This document shows positions 55,894 through 64,000 of a stretch of 64,000 nucleotides of DNA, in pieces. The notes under the pieces were generated by a model. It saw only the letters and a list, made by a program, of their open reading frames with translations. It did no database searches and was not told where the DNA came from. Location: contig JADZDR010000032.1 of assembly GCA_020850945.1 (NCBI GenBank), positions 62,001 through 126,000 of the forward strand, read 5' to 3'. The DNA comes from Acidimicrobiia bacterium (lineage in GTDB: Bacteria; Actinomycetota; Acidimicrobiia; UBA2766). Numbering within the stretch: position 1 is the stretch's first letter; every line of letters starts with the position of its first letter. The translations under genes and the position numbers were made by a program.

Positions 55894-56666
55894 GTCCCCC
55901 ACCCGACTCGAACGGACCTGGCGGTACCGCCCCTCCGCTCGGCGCGGCCGTCCGTCAACTCAGCCGCACGGCCCTCTCCATGGTCGTTCCTGTATTGCTC
56001 GCCTGCAGCCTCATCGCGTGTGCCGTGATCAGGCCGGATATCGGCGGGCCGGACTACGGGGAGACATCGGTCGCGGCGGATTCGCCGGAACGGCGGGCGG
56101 AGCAGGCCACAGTCCGCATTCGCAACCTCGGTTGCGGTGCCATCTCTCTCGGATCAGGTGTCGTGATAGGGGCACGGCGGCTCCTCACGAACGCGCATGT
56201 GATCGCGGGGGCGGAGCGACTCGAGGTGAACCTCTGGGACGGCACCACGGTCGATGCCCGCGTCGTCGGCGCGTCGGTGGAGGGTGACCTCGCGATAGTC
56301 GAGGTCGAGGAGGATCTGGTGACACAGAACGACGCGGCGGTGGCGGATCTCGCCCCCGCTGACCCGACGGAGGGGCAGCCACTCATGGTCTTCGGCTTTC
56401 CCGAGGGAGGCCGTTTCAGGATCTCGCGTGGCCGCCTCATGGGCTACGAGGACATCGACGGGCAGCGCAGCCTCGTCCTCTCGAACCGTGTCGAGGAGGG
56501 CAACTCGGGTGGGCCCGTCTTCGACATGGAGGGTCGGGTCGTCGGGATCGTGCGCGCGAAGTTCGTCGACTCGGGTGAGGCGATCGCGATTCCCGTCTCC
56601 ACGCTCCGCTCTCTCGTCTCGGGCTCGGCCGCGTCAGGTCCCGTTCCCGAGTGTGGCGCCTTCTGA
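55890..56666 (+). CDS. Trypsin-like serine protease, probable lipoprotein
   Basis: 258 residues. A hydrophobic segment ending in LIAC (lipobox) near residue 44 follows an unusually long Pro-rich start, suggesting export and lipid anchoring. The chymotrypsin-fold triad is visible: H103 in TNAHVIAG, D133 in GDLAIVEV and S206 in EGNSGGPVFD. There is no PDZ domain, unlike DegP/HtrA. GTG 55890 overlaps the previous stop. Target unknown. Confidence 0.87.
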   Translation: MSPPPDSNGPGGTAPPLGAAVRQLSRTALSMVVPVLLACSLIACAVIRPDIGGPDYGETSVAADSPERRAEQATVRIRNLGCGAISLGSGVVIGARRLLTNAHVIAGAERLEVNLWDGTTVDARVVGASVEGDLAIVEVEEDLVTQNDAAVADLAPADPTEGQPLMVFGFPEGGRFRISRGRLMGYEDIDGQRSLVLSNRVEEGNSGGPVFDMEGRVVGIVRAKFVDSGEAIAIPVSTLRSLVSGSAASGPVPECGAF

Positions 56667-56674
56667 CAGGGCAA

Positions 56675-56706
56675 GCAGGGAAGGAGCGAAGGACATCCTT
56701 GCCTGC
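56675..56706. terminator. Hairpin between convergent genes
   Basis: GCAGGGAAGGA (56675-56685) pairs with TCCTTGCCTGC (56696-56706) with one mismatch around a ten-base loop, between the protease stop and the stop of the minus-strand peptidase. Confidence 0.6.
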
Positions 56707-56716
56707 AGGAGGGGCC

Positions 56717-57286
56717 TCACACCGGCAATGCCTTTTCGAGGTGCACGCGGACGGCGAGCCCCGCGTTCGGGTCGGCGCCCTCTAGCACTTCGACATGGAT
56801 GTGGTCCGTGTGGGGGTTCGGTCCCGTGTAGACCCTCACATTGGCCTGGCCGCTCCGCCAGATGCGGCGCCTCCAGATGAGGAGCTGAACATCGAGAGCG
56901 TCGGCGTTGGCGAGGAGCCAATCCGCGATCATGTCCCCCCGGGATGAGCCGACCATGACGTCGAGGGCGCGTCCGACAGCGTGGACGGACAGCCGGGATC
57001 GATTCGCTGTGTTCGGACGGCACGCGTATCCCCCGATGTCCTCGAGGCGGAAGAGGCGGGCCAAGAGAGTGCGCAGGCTCGCCGCACCGACCGTGAGCCC
57101 GCCTGTGCAGGCATTCCCCGCGGGGTCGTAGCGGCCCGGGGTGCGGGCGGCGCGGGCGAGCACCGCGGGGGACGGCACCCAGGCATCCTCTCCACTTGCC
57201 GGCGCGGAGGCGGGCAGGAGGGCGAGGAGGGCGAGGACGGCGCCGAGGAGACGGTGGTGACTGAGGGATCGGGCGGAGCGGGACAT
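56717..57286 (-). CDS. Secreted M15-like (LAS-type) peptidase
   Basis: 189 residues. A signal peptide covers about 1-31 (LLGAVLALLALLPASAPAS). The metal site of LAS-type peptidases is present as SVHAVGRALDVMVG (His and Asp) and HTDHIHVEV (final His). Two Cys (NACTGG and GYACRP) probably pair. Such proteins trim peptidoglycan peptides or are actinobacterial relatives of unknown substrate. ATG 57286 lies after GAGGAGG. Confidence 0.8.
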   Translation of the reverse strand: MSRSARSLSHHRLLGAVLALLALLPASAPASGEDAWVPSPAVLARAARTPGRYDPAGNACTGGLTVGAASLRTLLARLFRLEDIGGYACRPNTANRSRLSVHAVGRALDVMVGSSRGDMIADWLLANADALDVQLLIWRRRIWRSGQANVRVYTGPNPHTDHIHVEVLEGADPNAGLAVRVHLEKALPV

Positions 57287-57441
57287 GGGACCTCCTCGGG
57301 TGCGCGAAGGAGGCCCGGTCGTCGGGCGAGGGGCCACGTCTCTGTTCCGGCCCGACGAGTCAGAGGAAGTGGGAGAAGCAGGACAAACCTAGCGAATCGA
57401 CGCGGCTCTGTCCGGCCCCATGGCCTGAATGGGCCATCTGC

Positions 57442-57471
57442 CTTTAGCCATCCGGGCCATGCGGCCGATGA
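57442..57471 (+). promoter_or_regulatory. Possible sigma-28/WhiG-type promoter of the glycosidase gene
   Basis: CTTTAG (57442-57447), 16 bases, GCCGATGA (57464-57471). The -10 octamer and spacing are the same as before pilB. The ATG at 57482 would give a leader of only a few bases. Confidence 0.35.
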
Positions 57472-57481
57472 CTTGGGTGTG

Positions 57482-58618
57482 ATGTCGGACCGCGGAGATC
57501 GACTGCAGACGGGGGCGCGTGCGCAAGTGGGGCGGCGCGCCTTCATGCGCCGGGCCGGCCAGGCGCTCACCGCGTTGGCGGTCGCGCCCGTCCTCGGCGC
57601 CACGACGCTGAAGGAGTGCCGCCCGGGGGATCCGAGCACGTGGGGTGGCTCGCCGGCCGCTCCGCCGAGAACCACGACGACGACGACCACGACGACGACG
57701 ACCACAGCACCGCCGACATCGCGCGCCTTGCCCGGATACAACCTCTTCTCCTGGTCCAGCGCCGATCCCGGGGCCGTGCGGGGTGTCGAGACCATGCAGC
57801 CCGGGATGGTCCGCTGGATCGTCGAGTGGGACCGTTACCAGCCGTCCCCGAGTCCGGTCGACTGGTCACCAACGGCACCCTTTCTCGCTGCTCTCGGGGC
57901 GGTCGGCGCCGTCCTGTACTTGCAGATCTGGACGCAGCGGGGTGTTCCCGCCTGGGCTCGCACGCACACCTATCAGAACATCCCGACACCGGGGACGTAC
58001 GAGCGGTTCGTCGCCGATCTCGAGGCGTTCGTTGCGGAGTTCGACATCGAGGTCATCTGGGGCATGTACAACGAGCCGGATCTGCGCTTCGGCCTGAAGA
58101 ACATCGACGGGACGTTCTACACGGGTCCCGGAGCCCCCGAGAACTACCACACGCCGTGGACGTGGAGTCTCACGGACCCATTCCGTGGCCATGCATTCTG
58201 GACCGGTGGATTCGGGGAGCCCTGGGACCGTCTCCACGCAGGGGGCGCCAACCGCGTGCACACGACCAACGGGATGGTCAAGCCGGCCTGGATCGCGGCG
58301 ACTGCCCGTCACTACGACATCGTCGATCTCCACATCTACATGGCCGGCCAAGACGTCGACAACTACCTCACCCGAGTCCGACAACAACTCGGTGTATGGG
58401 ACTCGGTCAGGCCGGGTCTGCCCTTCGTCATCGGCGAGATCGCGACCGCGCCCGGGCCGGACGTACCCGGCCTGCCCAACACCACCCCGGCGGAGAAGGG
58501 CCTCATCCGCGCGCGCCACGAGGCAGTGGCCGACACGTTGGGTGACCGGTACCTGGGCATGCTGAGCCTTTCGGAGGGGCAGCGCTGGAACGATACGGTC
58601 GGCTGGTGGGCGGCCTGA
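57482..58618 (+). CDS. Tat-exported glycoside hydrolase-like protein (clan A TIM barrel)
   Basis: 378 residues. The N-terminus has a twin-arginine motif and hydrophobic stretch (GRRAFMRRAGQALTALAVAP), then a Pro/Thr linker with a run of 12 Thr (about residues 64-75). The TIM barrel has WGMYNEPDL with the acid/base Glu E198 and FVIGEIA with the nucleophile E319, the arrangement of clan A (GH5/GH39-like) enzymes. Substrate unknown. No ribosome binding site is seen at ATG 57482. Confidence 0.75.
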   Translation: MSDRGDRLQTGARAQVGRRAFMRRAGQALTALAVAPVLGATTLKECRPGDPSTWGGSPAAPPRTTTTTTTTTTTTAPPTSRALPGYNLFSWSSADPGAVRGVETMQPGMVRWIVEWDRYQPSPSPVDWSPTAPFLAALGAVGAVLYLQIWTQRGVPAWARTHTYQNIPTPGTYERFVADLEAFVAEFDIEVIWGMYNEPDLRFGLKNIDGTFYTGPGAPENYHTPWTWSLTDPFRGHAFWTGGFGEPWDRLHAGGANRVHTTNGMVKPAWIAATARHYDIVDLHIYMAGQDVDNYLTRVRQQLGVWDSVRPGLPFVIGEIATAPGPDVPGLPNTTPAEKGLIRARHEAVADTLGDRYLGMLSLSEGQRWNDTVGWWAA

Positions 58619-58653
58619 TCGCCGGATCGCCGTCAAGAGCTCGAAAAATGGGC

Positions 58654-58659
58654 GATAAT
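58654..58659 (+). promoter_or_regulatory. -10 element (GATAAT) of the leaderless kinase gene
   Basis: GATAAT ends seven bases before ATG 58667 and overlaps the alternative ATG 58658, ruling that one out. GGCGATAA here also resembles a sigma-28 -10, with TCAAG 13 bases upstream. Confidence 0.5.
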
Positions 58660-58666
58660 GGGAGCG

Positions 58667-60166
58667 ATGTCGACTCGTGCCCGGTCCTCCGCCTCCGGCT
58701 CGTCCCTTCTGCGACGCTACACGTGGGGCGCGGTCGCGGTCTTCTGCCTTGTCGGTGGTCTCCTCTATCTGCTCCTGACGCAGGCGGCCCAGAACGAGAT
58801 GCGACAGCGTTCACGGTCCTTCGCGACGATCATCTCGGCAGCGATCACGAGCTCGGGTGAGGTGCAGGCCCAGCATCTGGAGCGGGGTCTCACGGTCGAG
58901 GAACTGCTTCCCCTCTGGCGCGTTGCCGGTGGCGTCAACGTCGAGACGATCGACGACTGGGAGGCCGTTCGCATCATCTCCGCCGACGGTGTCGTCGTGG
59001 TCGCCGACCAGGTGGGGGCGATCGGCGAGCAGGTCGAGGTCACGCCCGCACTGGCCGCGGCCTCCCGCGGAGAAGTGCGCCAGGTTGTGATGGATTCGTC
59101 CAGTGATGCGCTCGGCGGACTGCCGGCGGGACGCAAGCTGGCCACATACGTCCCGTTCCGTCTCGAGGGTGAGGCTGTCGGGGCCCTCGAGCTCGTGCAG
59201 GACGTGGACCGTGACAACGGGCTCGTACAGCGCCGCGTGCTCGGCCAACTCGCGACGGTAGGGGTGGGGCTGGCACTCCTCTACATGGGGCTCTTCTGGA
59301 TCGTGCGCCGTGCATCACGCGTGCAGCGTGAGCAGGACCGGCGGGCGGAGGAACTGCTCGAGCAGGAGCGCGAACAGGTCGCACGCCTCCAGGAGATCGA
59401 TGCCGCGAAGGACGATCTCCTCGCCTTCTCGGCACACGAGTTCCGTACTCCCCTCACCTCCCTTCTCGGCTTCGCACAGACCCTCGAATCGAGGCGGAAC
59501 GAGCTCAGTGACGAGCTCGTGGACGAATACCTGCAGACGATCGTGCGTCAGGCGAGACGTCTGCAGCGGGTCGCCGACGACTTCCTCGATGTCGCTGCCA
59601 TCGAGGCAGGCCGCCTCGAAGTGATCCTGTCACCCACCCCGCTCAACACCGTCCTCAGGGACGTGGTCGGCGAGTTCGGCCCCCCCGTGGTTCTCGACAC
59701 GTCACTCGAGGACACGACTGTGGTGAATGCGGACAGGGAGAGGCTGGAGCAGGTGTTCACGAACCTGATCCGCAACGCCATGCACCACGGACCCGCGAAC
59801 GGCACGGTCGTGGTGGAGGCGCGTGCCGGGGACGGTGAATGCCACATCGCGGTCGTCGACGAGGGCTCGGGTTTCACGGCGGAGGAAGCGGTGCGCTGCT
59901 CCGCGAAGTTCGCGCGCGGTGAAGGACGCGCGCGCGGGTCGGGGCTCGGCCTGTTCCTCGCCCGGCATCTCGTCGAGGCACACGGGGGTCGGCTCGACGT
60001 CGACGCAGCCGCGCCGACGACCACGTTCGTCGTGGCACTCCCCCTGTTCGAGGCAGGGGAAGTGGCGGGAAGCGAGATCAGCGCCGTGGGCCGACGTGCA
60101 GGGGCGGATGACGGCGGTGAGGGCCGTCGCGCGGCTCCGCGTGAGACCCCCGCCCACATGCGATGA
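58667..60166 (+). CDS. Membrane sensor histidine kinase
   Basis: 499 residues. Membrane segments lie at about 20-40 and 195-215, with an extracytoplasmic sensor domain between. The HisKA domain has FSAHEFRTPLTSLLGF with phospho-acceptor H257. The HATPase domain has NLIRNAMHHGP (N box), DEGSGF (G1) and GSGLGLFLARHLVEAHGG (G2). No response regulator gene is adjacent; the nearest candidates are at 49992 and 51013. It overlaps the LCP gene by four bases, suggesting a role in sensing the cell wall. Confidence 0.92.
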   Translation: MSTRARSSASGSSLLRRYTWGAVAVFCLVGGLLYLLLTQAAQNEMRQRSRSFATIISAAITSSGEVQAQHLERGLTVEELLPLWRVAGGVNVETIDDWEAVRIISADGVVVVADQVGAIGEQVEVTPALAAASRGEVRQVVMDSSSDALGGLPAGRKLATYVPFRLEGEAVGALELVQDVDRDNGLVQRRVLGQLATVGVGLALLYMGLFWIVRRASRVQREQDRRAEELLEQEREQVARLQEIDAAKDDLLAFSAHEFRTPLTSLLGFAQTLESRRNELSDELVDEYLQTIVRQARRLQRVADDFLDVAAIEAGRLEVILSPTPLNTVLRDVVGEFGPPVVLDTSLEDTTVVNADRERLEQVFTNLIRNAMHHGPANGTVVVEARAGDGECHIAVVDEGSGFTAEEAVRCSAKFARGEGRARGSGLGLFLARHLVEAHGGRLDVDAAAPTTTFVVALPLFEAGEVAGSEISAVGRRAGADDGGEGRRAAPRETPAHMR

Positions 60167-61359
60167 AACCCACACCCCCGAAGATCCACCTCCGCAGCCC
60201 CGCGACGCCGCCGCCCGCGCCTCCAGAGGGGTTGTCGCCGCCGAAGCGTCGTACGCGGCCCCCGGGCATGCCCGAGCCTGTGCTCAGGACGGAATACCGG
60301 CAGCCTCGTCTGCACATCGGCCGTCCGCGGCGACGCCGAGCCCGCCCGGTGGTACGCGAGGCGCCCCAGACGGCGCCGCCGCGAACGCGACGCAGGCGTC
60401 GGACGCGAACCCTACGCCGTGTCGTTGCGGCTCTGCTCCTCGTTCCCGTCGTCGCGATCGGGGCCGGCCTCCTCTACGGCTGGTTCCAGTGGAATCGCAT
60501 TCCCCGTGAGGAGTCCCTGGGGGAACTGCCGGCCCCCGGTGATGTCGAGACGATCCTGCTCGTGGGCAGCGACACCCGCGCGGATCTCGCGGACGGCGAC
60601 GCCCGCTTCGGGGCCGTCGAGGGCCAGCGGGCCGACAGCATCGTGCTCCTCGTCCTCCCACCCGGTCACCAGAAGGCGACGATGCTGTCCATTCCCAGAG
60701 ACCTGCGCGTCGACATCCCCGGGCGGGGAGTCGGCAAGATCAACGGGGCGTTCAACGGCGGAGCTCCCATGATGGTCGCCGCGGTTCAGGCGGCGACAGG
60801 CCTCTCCGTGAACCACTACGTAGAGGTCAACTTCGACGGCTTCAGGGAGCTCTCCAGTGCGGTAGGTGGGGTAGAGATCTGCGTTGACGTACCCGTACGG
60901 GACCAGTACAGCCTCCTCGACCTCGAGGCGGGCTGCCATGTGCTCACCGGCGACTCGGCTCTCGCCTGGGTGCGCGCGCGCCACCTCGAGAGGTTCGAGA
61001 ACGGAGCGTGGCGCTCGGATCCGACCGGGGATTTCGGCCGTATGCAGAGACAGCAGGAGTTCCTGCAAAAGCTCCTGGGGAAGATGGGATCCCCTTCGTC
61101 CGTCCTGCATCTTCCCGCGATCGCATCAGCCGCCCAAGCCGCTTTCCGGATCGACCCCGGCTTCAGCTACTGGCATGCGCTGCGTCTCGGCTTGCGCTTC
61201 GCCCCGTCACCGGGGGCCAAGCTGCAGTTCGCGACACTGCCGTCCGAACCCAAGAACATCGGTGGCGTTGCCTACGTCGTGCCGACCGAACCCACTGCCG
61301 GGCAGTTGCTCGAACAGTTGCGGTCCGGGCAGGTGCCCGCGGTCGAAGCGTCCGAGTAG
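60163..61359 (+). CDS. LytR-CpsA-Psr family cell-wall glycopolymer ligase
   Basis: 398 residues: a long, basic, Pro-rich cytoplasmic tail (1-85), one membrane segment (about 87-108) and the LCP domain (about 125-320) with LLVGSDTRAD, QRADSIVLLVL, SIPRDLRVDIPGRGVGKIN and WVRARHLE, the phosphate- and Mg-binding residues. It would transfer undecaprenyl-linked polymers such as arabinogalactan-like chains to peptidoglycan. ATG 60163 overlaps the kinase stop. Confidence 0.93.
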   Translation: MKPTPPKIHLRSPATPPPAPPEGLSPPKRRTRPPGMPEPVLRTEYRQPRLHIGRPRRRRARPVVREAPQTAPPRTRRRRRTRTLRRVVAALLLVPVVAIGAGLLYGWFQWNRIPREESLGELPAPGDVETILLVGSDTRADLADGDARFGAVEGQRADSIVLLVLPPGHQKATMLSIPRDLRVDIPGRGVGKINGAFNGGAPMMVAAVQAATGLSVNHYVEVNFDGFRELSSAVGGVEICVDVPVRDQYSLLDLEAGCHVLTGDSALAWVRARHLERFENGAWRSDPTGDFGRMQRQQEFLQKLLGKMGSPSSVLHLPAIASAAQAAFRIDPGFSYWHALRLGLRFAPSPGAKLQFATLPSEPKNIGGVAYVVPTEPTAGQLLEQLRSGQVPAVEASE

Positions 61360-61382
61360 GCGCCCCGCCGAACCGGTTGCCG

Positions 61383-61913
61383 TCATTCTCCCTGGGACAG
61401 GTATGTGTCGAGTGCGTGGGCCGTGCCCTCGAGGTTCGGTTTGATGAGGTTCACGACGAACTTCTCGACAGTTGGGGCCGCCCGGCGTGAGATCATGTTC
61501 GGCACACCCGGGAAGTTGTGCAGGTCGAGATCGAGACGGCCCTTGATGGCGAGAACGGTCGTGCCGTCCGCGGTCTCCTCGTACGTGTTGCGGCCCGCGA
61601 TGTCGACACGCTCGGGCAGGAAGGACGGTTCCATGCGCCACTCGCACGACCAGTCCGCCTCGTCCCAGGTGGCGTAGTCGTGCCAGCTCAAGCCGTCGCC
61701 GGGAAAGAAGGGACGGGCGATCTTGGGCACGGCAGCACTCGCATGCCAGATGTTGACGAACTCGACGCGGCCGGTGCTGGGGTCCTTGCGTTCGAGGATC
61801 TCGACCGCGTCGACGTTGGGCATCGACTCGACGACTTCGAGGAGGTCGTCGCGCAGAGTGCGGAAGGCGATCTCCCGCGGGTGCGCGATTGGTGCCTCGA
61901 CTTCGAACTCCAT
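61383..61913 (-). CDS. SRPBCC/START-like protein (DUF2505-like)
   Basis: 176 residues with the helix-grip pattern: FEVEAPIAHPREIAFRTL at the start, DWSCEWRMEPSFLPERV in the middle and a long C-terminal helix. Such proteins bind hydrophobic ligands; this arrangement resembles DUF2505. There is no signal peptide. ATG 61913 has AAGG six bases upstream and lies 11 bases after the proline-rich gene, so they share a transcript. Ligand unknown. Confidence 0.7.
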   Translation of the reverse strand: MEFEVEAPIAHPREIAFRTLRDDLLEVVESMPNVDAVEILERKDPSTGRVEFVNIWHASAAVPKIARPFFPGDGLSWHDYATWDEADWSCEWRMEPSFLPERVDIAGRNTYEETADGTTVLAIKGRLDLDLHNFPGVPNMISRRAAPTVEKFVVNLIKPNLEGTAHALDTYLSQGE

Positions 61914-61924
61914 GTCGGCCTTGC

Positions 61925-62788
61925 TCAGCCGGGCCGCCCGTCCGCCTCGCCGTCCGGCGGAGGGGGCGGTGGTGCGTACTGGGGATCGACCTGCGGCGGT
62001 GGAGGCTGGACCCCGGCTCCTCCGGCGGGAGGGGGTGGGGTGGGGAACTGCTGAGGTGGCGGTGCTTGGCCGGGTCCGGGTGGGGGTGTCCCCTGGGGTG
62101 GGAACTGGCCGGGTCCGGGTGGGGGTGCTTGGCCGGGTCCGGGTGGAGGTGCTTGGCCGGGTCCGGGTGGAGGTGCTTGGCCGGGTCCGGGTGGGGGTGC
62201 TTGGCCGGGTCCGGGTGGAGGTGCTTGGCCGGGTCCGGGTGGAGGTGCTTGGCCGGGTCCGGGTGGAGGTGCTTGGCCGGGTCCGGGCGGAGGCTGGGGT
62301 GTGACCTCACCCAGCGGCGGACCCTGGGCGGCCAGGGCGAAGTCCCCGCCGGGGGGTGGCGGAGCCTGCGCGGCAGCCGGGGCGAAGCCACCGCCGGGGG
62401 GCGGCGGAGTCTGGGCGGTCGGGACAGGCTGGGCCTGGGGTTGCGGCTGTCCGCCGGGTGGCGGTGGCGCGGCCTCGGGGCCCGGTGTGGCACCCTGAGG
62501 TGCACCGGCAGGCTGCGCCTGGGGGGCCCCGGCCGGCTGCTGCTGCCGGGCCGCCATCTGGGCCTGGTAAGCCGCCTGCTGGACCTCGTAGATCGCCATG
62601 TCGACCTCGTACATGGCATGTATGAGACGCTCCACCTCGTCCGGAGGGACCTGCTTCGCGGTCCGCTCACCGTAGAGCGCGTAGCCGAGATCCTTGGCGA
62701 GACCATCCATCTTGTGACGCAACTGGAATTCGTCGGCCTTGGCACTGCCTTGGTCGACCACACCCTTCACCTTGTCCATAAACCCCAT
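61925..62788 (-). CDS. Protein with conserved helical head and proline-rich repeat tail
   Basis: 287 residues. The first 90 or so (MGFMDKVKGVVDQGSAKADE and a helical region with DLGYALYG) form a compact conserved-looking head. The rest is almost entirely Pro, Gly, Gln and Ala, with eight or more units of APPPGPGQ encoded by 24-bp tandem repeats. ATG 62788 is chosen for GGGAG upstream. No membrane segment or signal peptide is present, so the tail is cytoplasmic and probably a scaffold; function unknown. Confidence 0.75.
   Translation of the reverse strand: MGFMDKVKGVVDQGSAKADEFQLRHKMDGLAKDLGYALYGERTAKQVPPDEVERLIHAMYEVDMAIYEVQQAAYQAQMAARQQQPAGAPQAQPAGAPQGATPGPEAAPPPPGGQPQPQAQPVPTAQTPPPPGGGFAPAAAQAPPPPGGDFALAAQGPPLGEVTPQPPPGPGQAPPPGPGQAPPPGPGQAPPPGPGQAPPPGPGQAPPPGPGQAPPPGPGQAPPPGPGQFPPQGTPPPGPGQAPPPQQFPTPPPPAGGAGVQPPPPQVDPQYAPPPPPPDGEADGRPG
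62061..62291 (-). repeat. 24-bp tandem repeats in the proline-rich gene
   Basis: Eight near-identical 24-bp units: one at 62061-62084, then a 39-base variant spacer (62085-62123), then seven at 62124-62291. They differ only by single G/A or T/C changes, so the array is recent or homogenised and likely to vary in copy number between strains. Eight codons per unit keep the frame. Confidence 0.93.
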
Positions 62789-62869
62789 GTCCACTCCCAA
62801 GCCAAACGATGCGGTCACCCTAGCTGTTCGAAAGCCCCGCCAACAGAAGCCGCGTCGGGAGACTCGACC

Positions 62870-64000
62870 TCAGAAGAGCCCGAGTGGCCTTGCGGCGCTG
62901 CCGGCGTCGGGGAAGATGTCCGACGCTGCCACGCCCAAGTGCGCTTCACAGACCGCTCCGAGCACACGCCGGAAATCCGTCGTGACGCGCAGGTTGCCTG
63001 CCTCGTCCAGATCCGACAGCGGTGGTGGCTCGCCGTGATGACCGGCTTTGACCCGCGGGCCGAGGACGAGGACCGGCCCCGCCGCGCCGTGGTCGGTGCC
63101 CGAGCCGTTGGGTTGCACGCGTCGCCCGAACTCCGACCATACGACCACCGTCACCTGCGGGGCGTCCGCGTCGAGTGCCTCGAAGAACGCGACGAGACCC
63201 GACGCGAGGTCCCCAAGGAGGCGGTCATGCGTCGTCTCCTGTCCCGTGTGCGTATCGAAGCCCCCGAGTGTCACGGCCACCACACGTGTGCCGAATCCAC
63301 CGCTGAGGATACGTGCGGCCTCCTCGGTCGCCACCGTGAGGGCTCCTCGCCCCGACTCCCCGCCCTGTCCGGATCCACCCGGAGTCCCCTCCTCGCCTTC
63401 TCCGAGCTTCTCGCGGAGCACCCCGAGGTCGAGAACGGATCGTGCCATCGCCGCGTCGAGCGAGTCCCCGTCCACAGCGGAGCTCGCGAGGTCGGTCCAG
63501 GCGTCTGCGAGGCCATCCTCGGCGGGCATGCCGAGGCCCCCGACCTCCACGGCTGACCCTGCGCGGGCGGATCCGACGAGCATCTGCGGCAGGGCGGAAC
63601 CAACCGATATGGCACGCAGAGGGTCGTGGTCCTGCAGCGTGTCGAGCCAGCGGCCCAACCACCCGGTCGGATCGCCGGCGTCGCTCAGGCCCGTGTGCCA
63701 TGTCGCCATGGAAGCGAAGTGGGAGAGGTTCACGTCCGGTGTCCCGACACCGTGCACGATCGCCATTCGCCCGTCCTCCCACATGGGGCGGAGCGGCTCG
63801 AGTTGCGGTGCGAGCGCGAACCCCTCACCTATGGCGAACGTCGTGTCGGCGGGTACGGCGAGATCGCGACGCAACCCGGCGTAGTCGCTGTCCCCCACGG
63901 GAACGATCGTGTTCAAGCCGTCGTTGCCGCCGGTCAGGGTGACGACGACGAGGGCCTGCTCTGTGGCGGACGGGGACGTCGTCGAGCCGCCGTCCCCGCC
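62870..64000 (-). CDS. DUF1501 family protein, N-terminus beyond window
   Basis: The frame runs from the stop at 62870 to the right edge; at least 376 codons are present. LVVVTLTGGNDGLNTIVPV and RMAIVHGVGTPDVNLSHF near the visible start and VTLGGFDTHTGQ, WSEFGRR, GTDHGAAGPVLVLG later are DUF1501 signatures, an alkaline-phosphatase/sulfatase-like exported family. An inner low-complexity Gly/Glu stretch follows KLGEGEEG. The TTG at 63916 lies inside a conserved motif and is not the start. Function unknown. Confidence 0.88.
   Translation of the reverse strand, partial: GGDGGSTTSPSATEQALVVVTLTGGNDGLNTIVPVGDSDYAGLRRDLAVPADTTFAIGEGFALAPQLEPLRPMWEDGRMAIVHGVGTPDVNLSHFASMATWHTGLSDAGDPTGWLGRWLDTLQDHDPLRAISVGSALPQMLVGSARAGSAVEVGGLGMPAEDGLADAWTDLASSAVDGDSLDAAMARSVLDLGVLREKLGEGEEGTPGGSGQGGESGRGALTVATEEAARILSGGFGTRVVAVTLGGFDTHTGQETTHDRLLGDLASGLVAFFEALDADAPQVTVVVWSEFGRRVQPNGSGTDHGAAGPVLVLGPRVKAGHHGEPPPLSDLDEAGNLRVTTDFRRVLGAVCEAHLGVAASDIFPDAGSAARPLGLF

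Noticed and set aside
57287-57481. Possible riboswitch (GGACAAACC and AAAGGCA-like strings on either strand)
   Set aside because: The remaining conserved parts of GEMM or ydaO-type switches are absent and the order does not fit.
62061-62291. Regular repeats that could be mistaken for a CRISPR array
   Set aside because: The units are contiguous, have no unique spacers, keep the reading frame and encode a Pro-rich tail.

Overview
The window is a high-GC, densely packed chromosome segment from an actinobacterium. The mIHF-type DNA-binding protein, a PyrR-controlled pyrimidine operon, a PriA without helicase motifs, a fatty-acyl-AMP ligase, KorAB and many apparently leaderless genes point to Actinomycetota. 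A full PilB/T/C/A/D/M/N/O type IV pilus cluster beside the aro and pyr operons fits Acidimicrobiia or a related deep lineage. That placement is inference, because no rRNA is present. No tRNA, rRNA, CRISPR array, integrase or transposase was seen.

Layout. 1-1754: start of a GH38 alpha-mannosidase and an AhpD-like protein, both minus strand. 1830-6983: alaS, ruvX, mltG, aroE. 7134-9262: a Roadblock/LC7 protein and a DUF4388 (PATAN) protein. 9274-10082: an operator-controlled arsenite methyltransferase. 10098-22435: the type IV pilus cluster (pilB, pilT, pilC, two prepilins, pilD, pilM, pilN, pilO, a PilP-like protein). A c-di-GMP-I riboswitch lies in front of the second prepilin. The cluster is interrupted between pilB and pilT by a toxin-antitoxin/methyltransferase cassette bracketed by two near-identical perfect palindromes of 48-50 bp. 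22479-23615: an AbiEi/DUF559-type gene bracketed by three copies of a different long inverted repeat. 23646-29214: aroC, aroK, aroB, aroQ, an M24 peptidase, efp, nusB. 29271-43221: an acyltransferase, then pyrR, pyrB, pyrC, carA, carB, pyrD, pyrF and mihF, gmk, rpoZ, coaBC, metK. 43238-46853: priA and an acyl-AMP ligase, minus strand. 46968-55240: def, a HAD phosphatase, fmt, rpe, two response regulators (one with a GGDEF domain), fpg, korA, korB. 55321-64000: envelope genes (coiled-coil membrane protein, lipoprotein protease, M15-like peptidase, Tat-exported glycosidase, histidine kinase, LytR-CpsA-Psr protein), a SRPBCC protein, a proline-rich repeat protein and a DUF1501 protein cut by the window edge.

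How they fit together. PilB/PilT power extension and retraction, PilC/M/N/O and the PilP-like protein form the inner-membrane platform, and PilD processes the two prepilins. The riboswitch ties prepilin expression to c-di-GMP, and a GGDEF response regulator is encoded about 32 kb away. The aro and pyr blocks are ordinary biosynthetic operons; the pyr operon carries an exact match to the PyrR RNA-binding consensus just before the pyrR ribosome binding site.

The most unusual feature is the pair of unrelated long-palindrome families. Each brackets a small defence-like cargo, and each sits at a junction of the pilus cluster.
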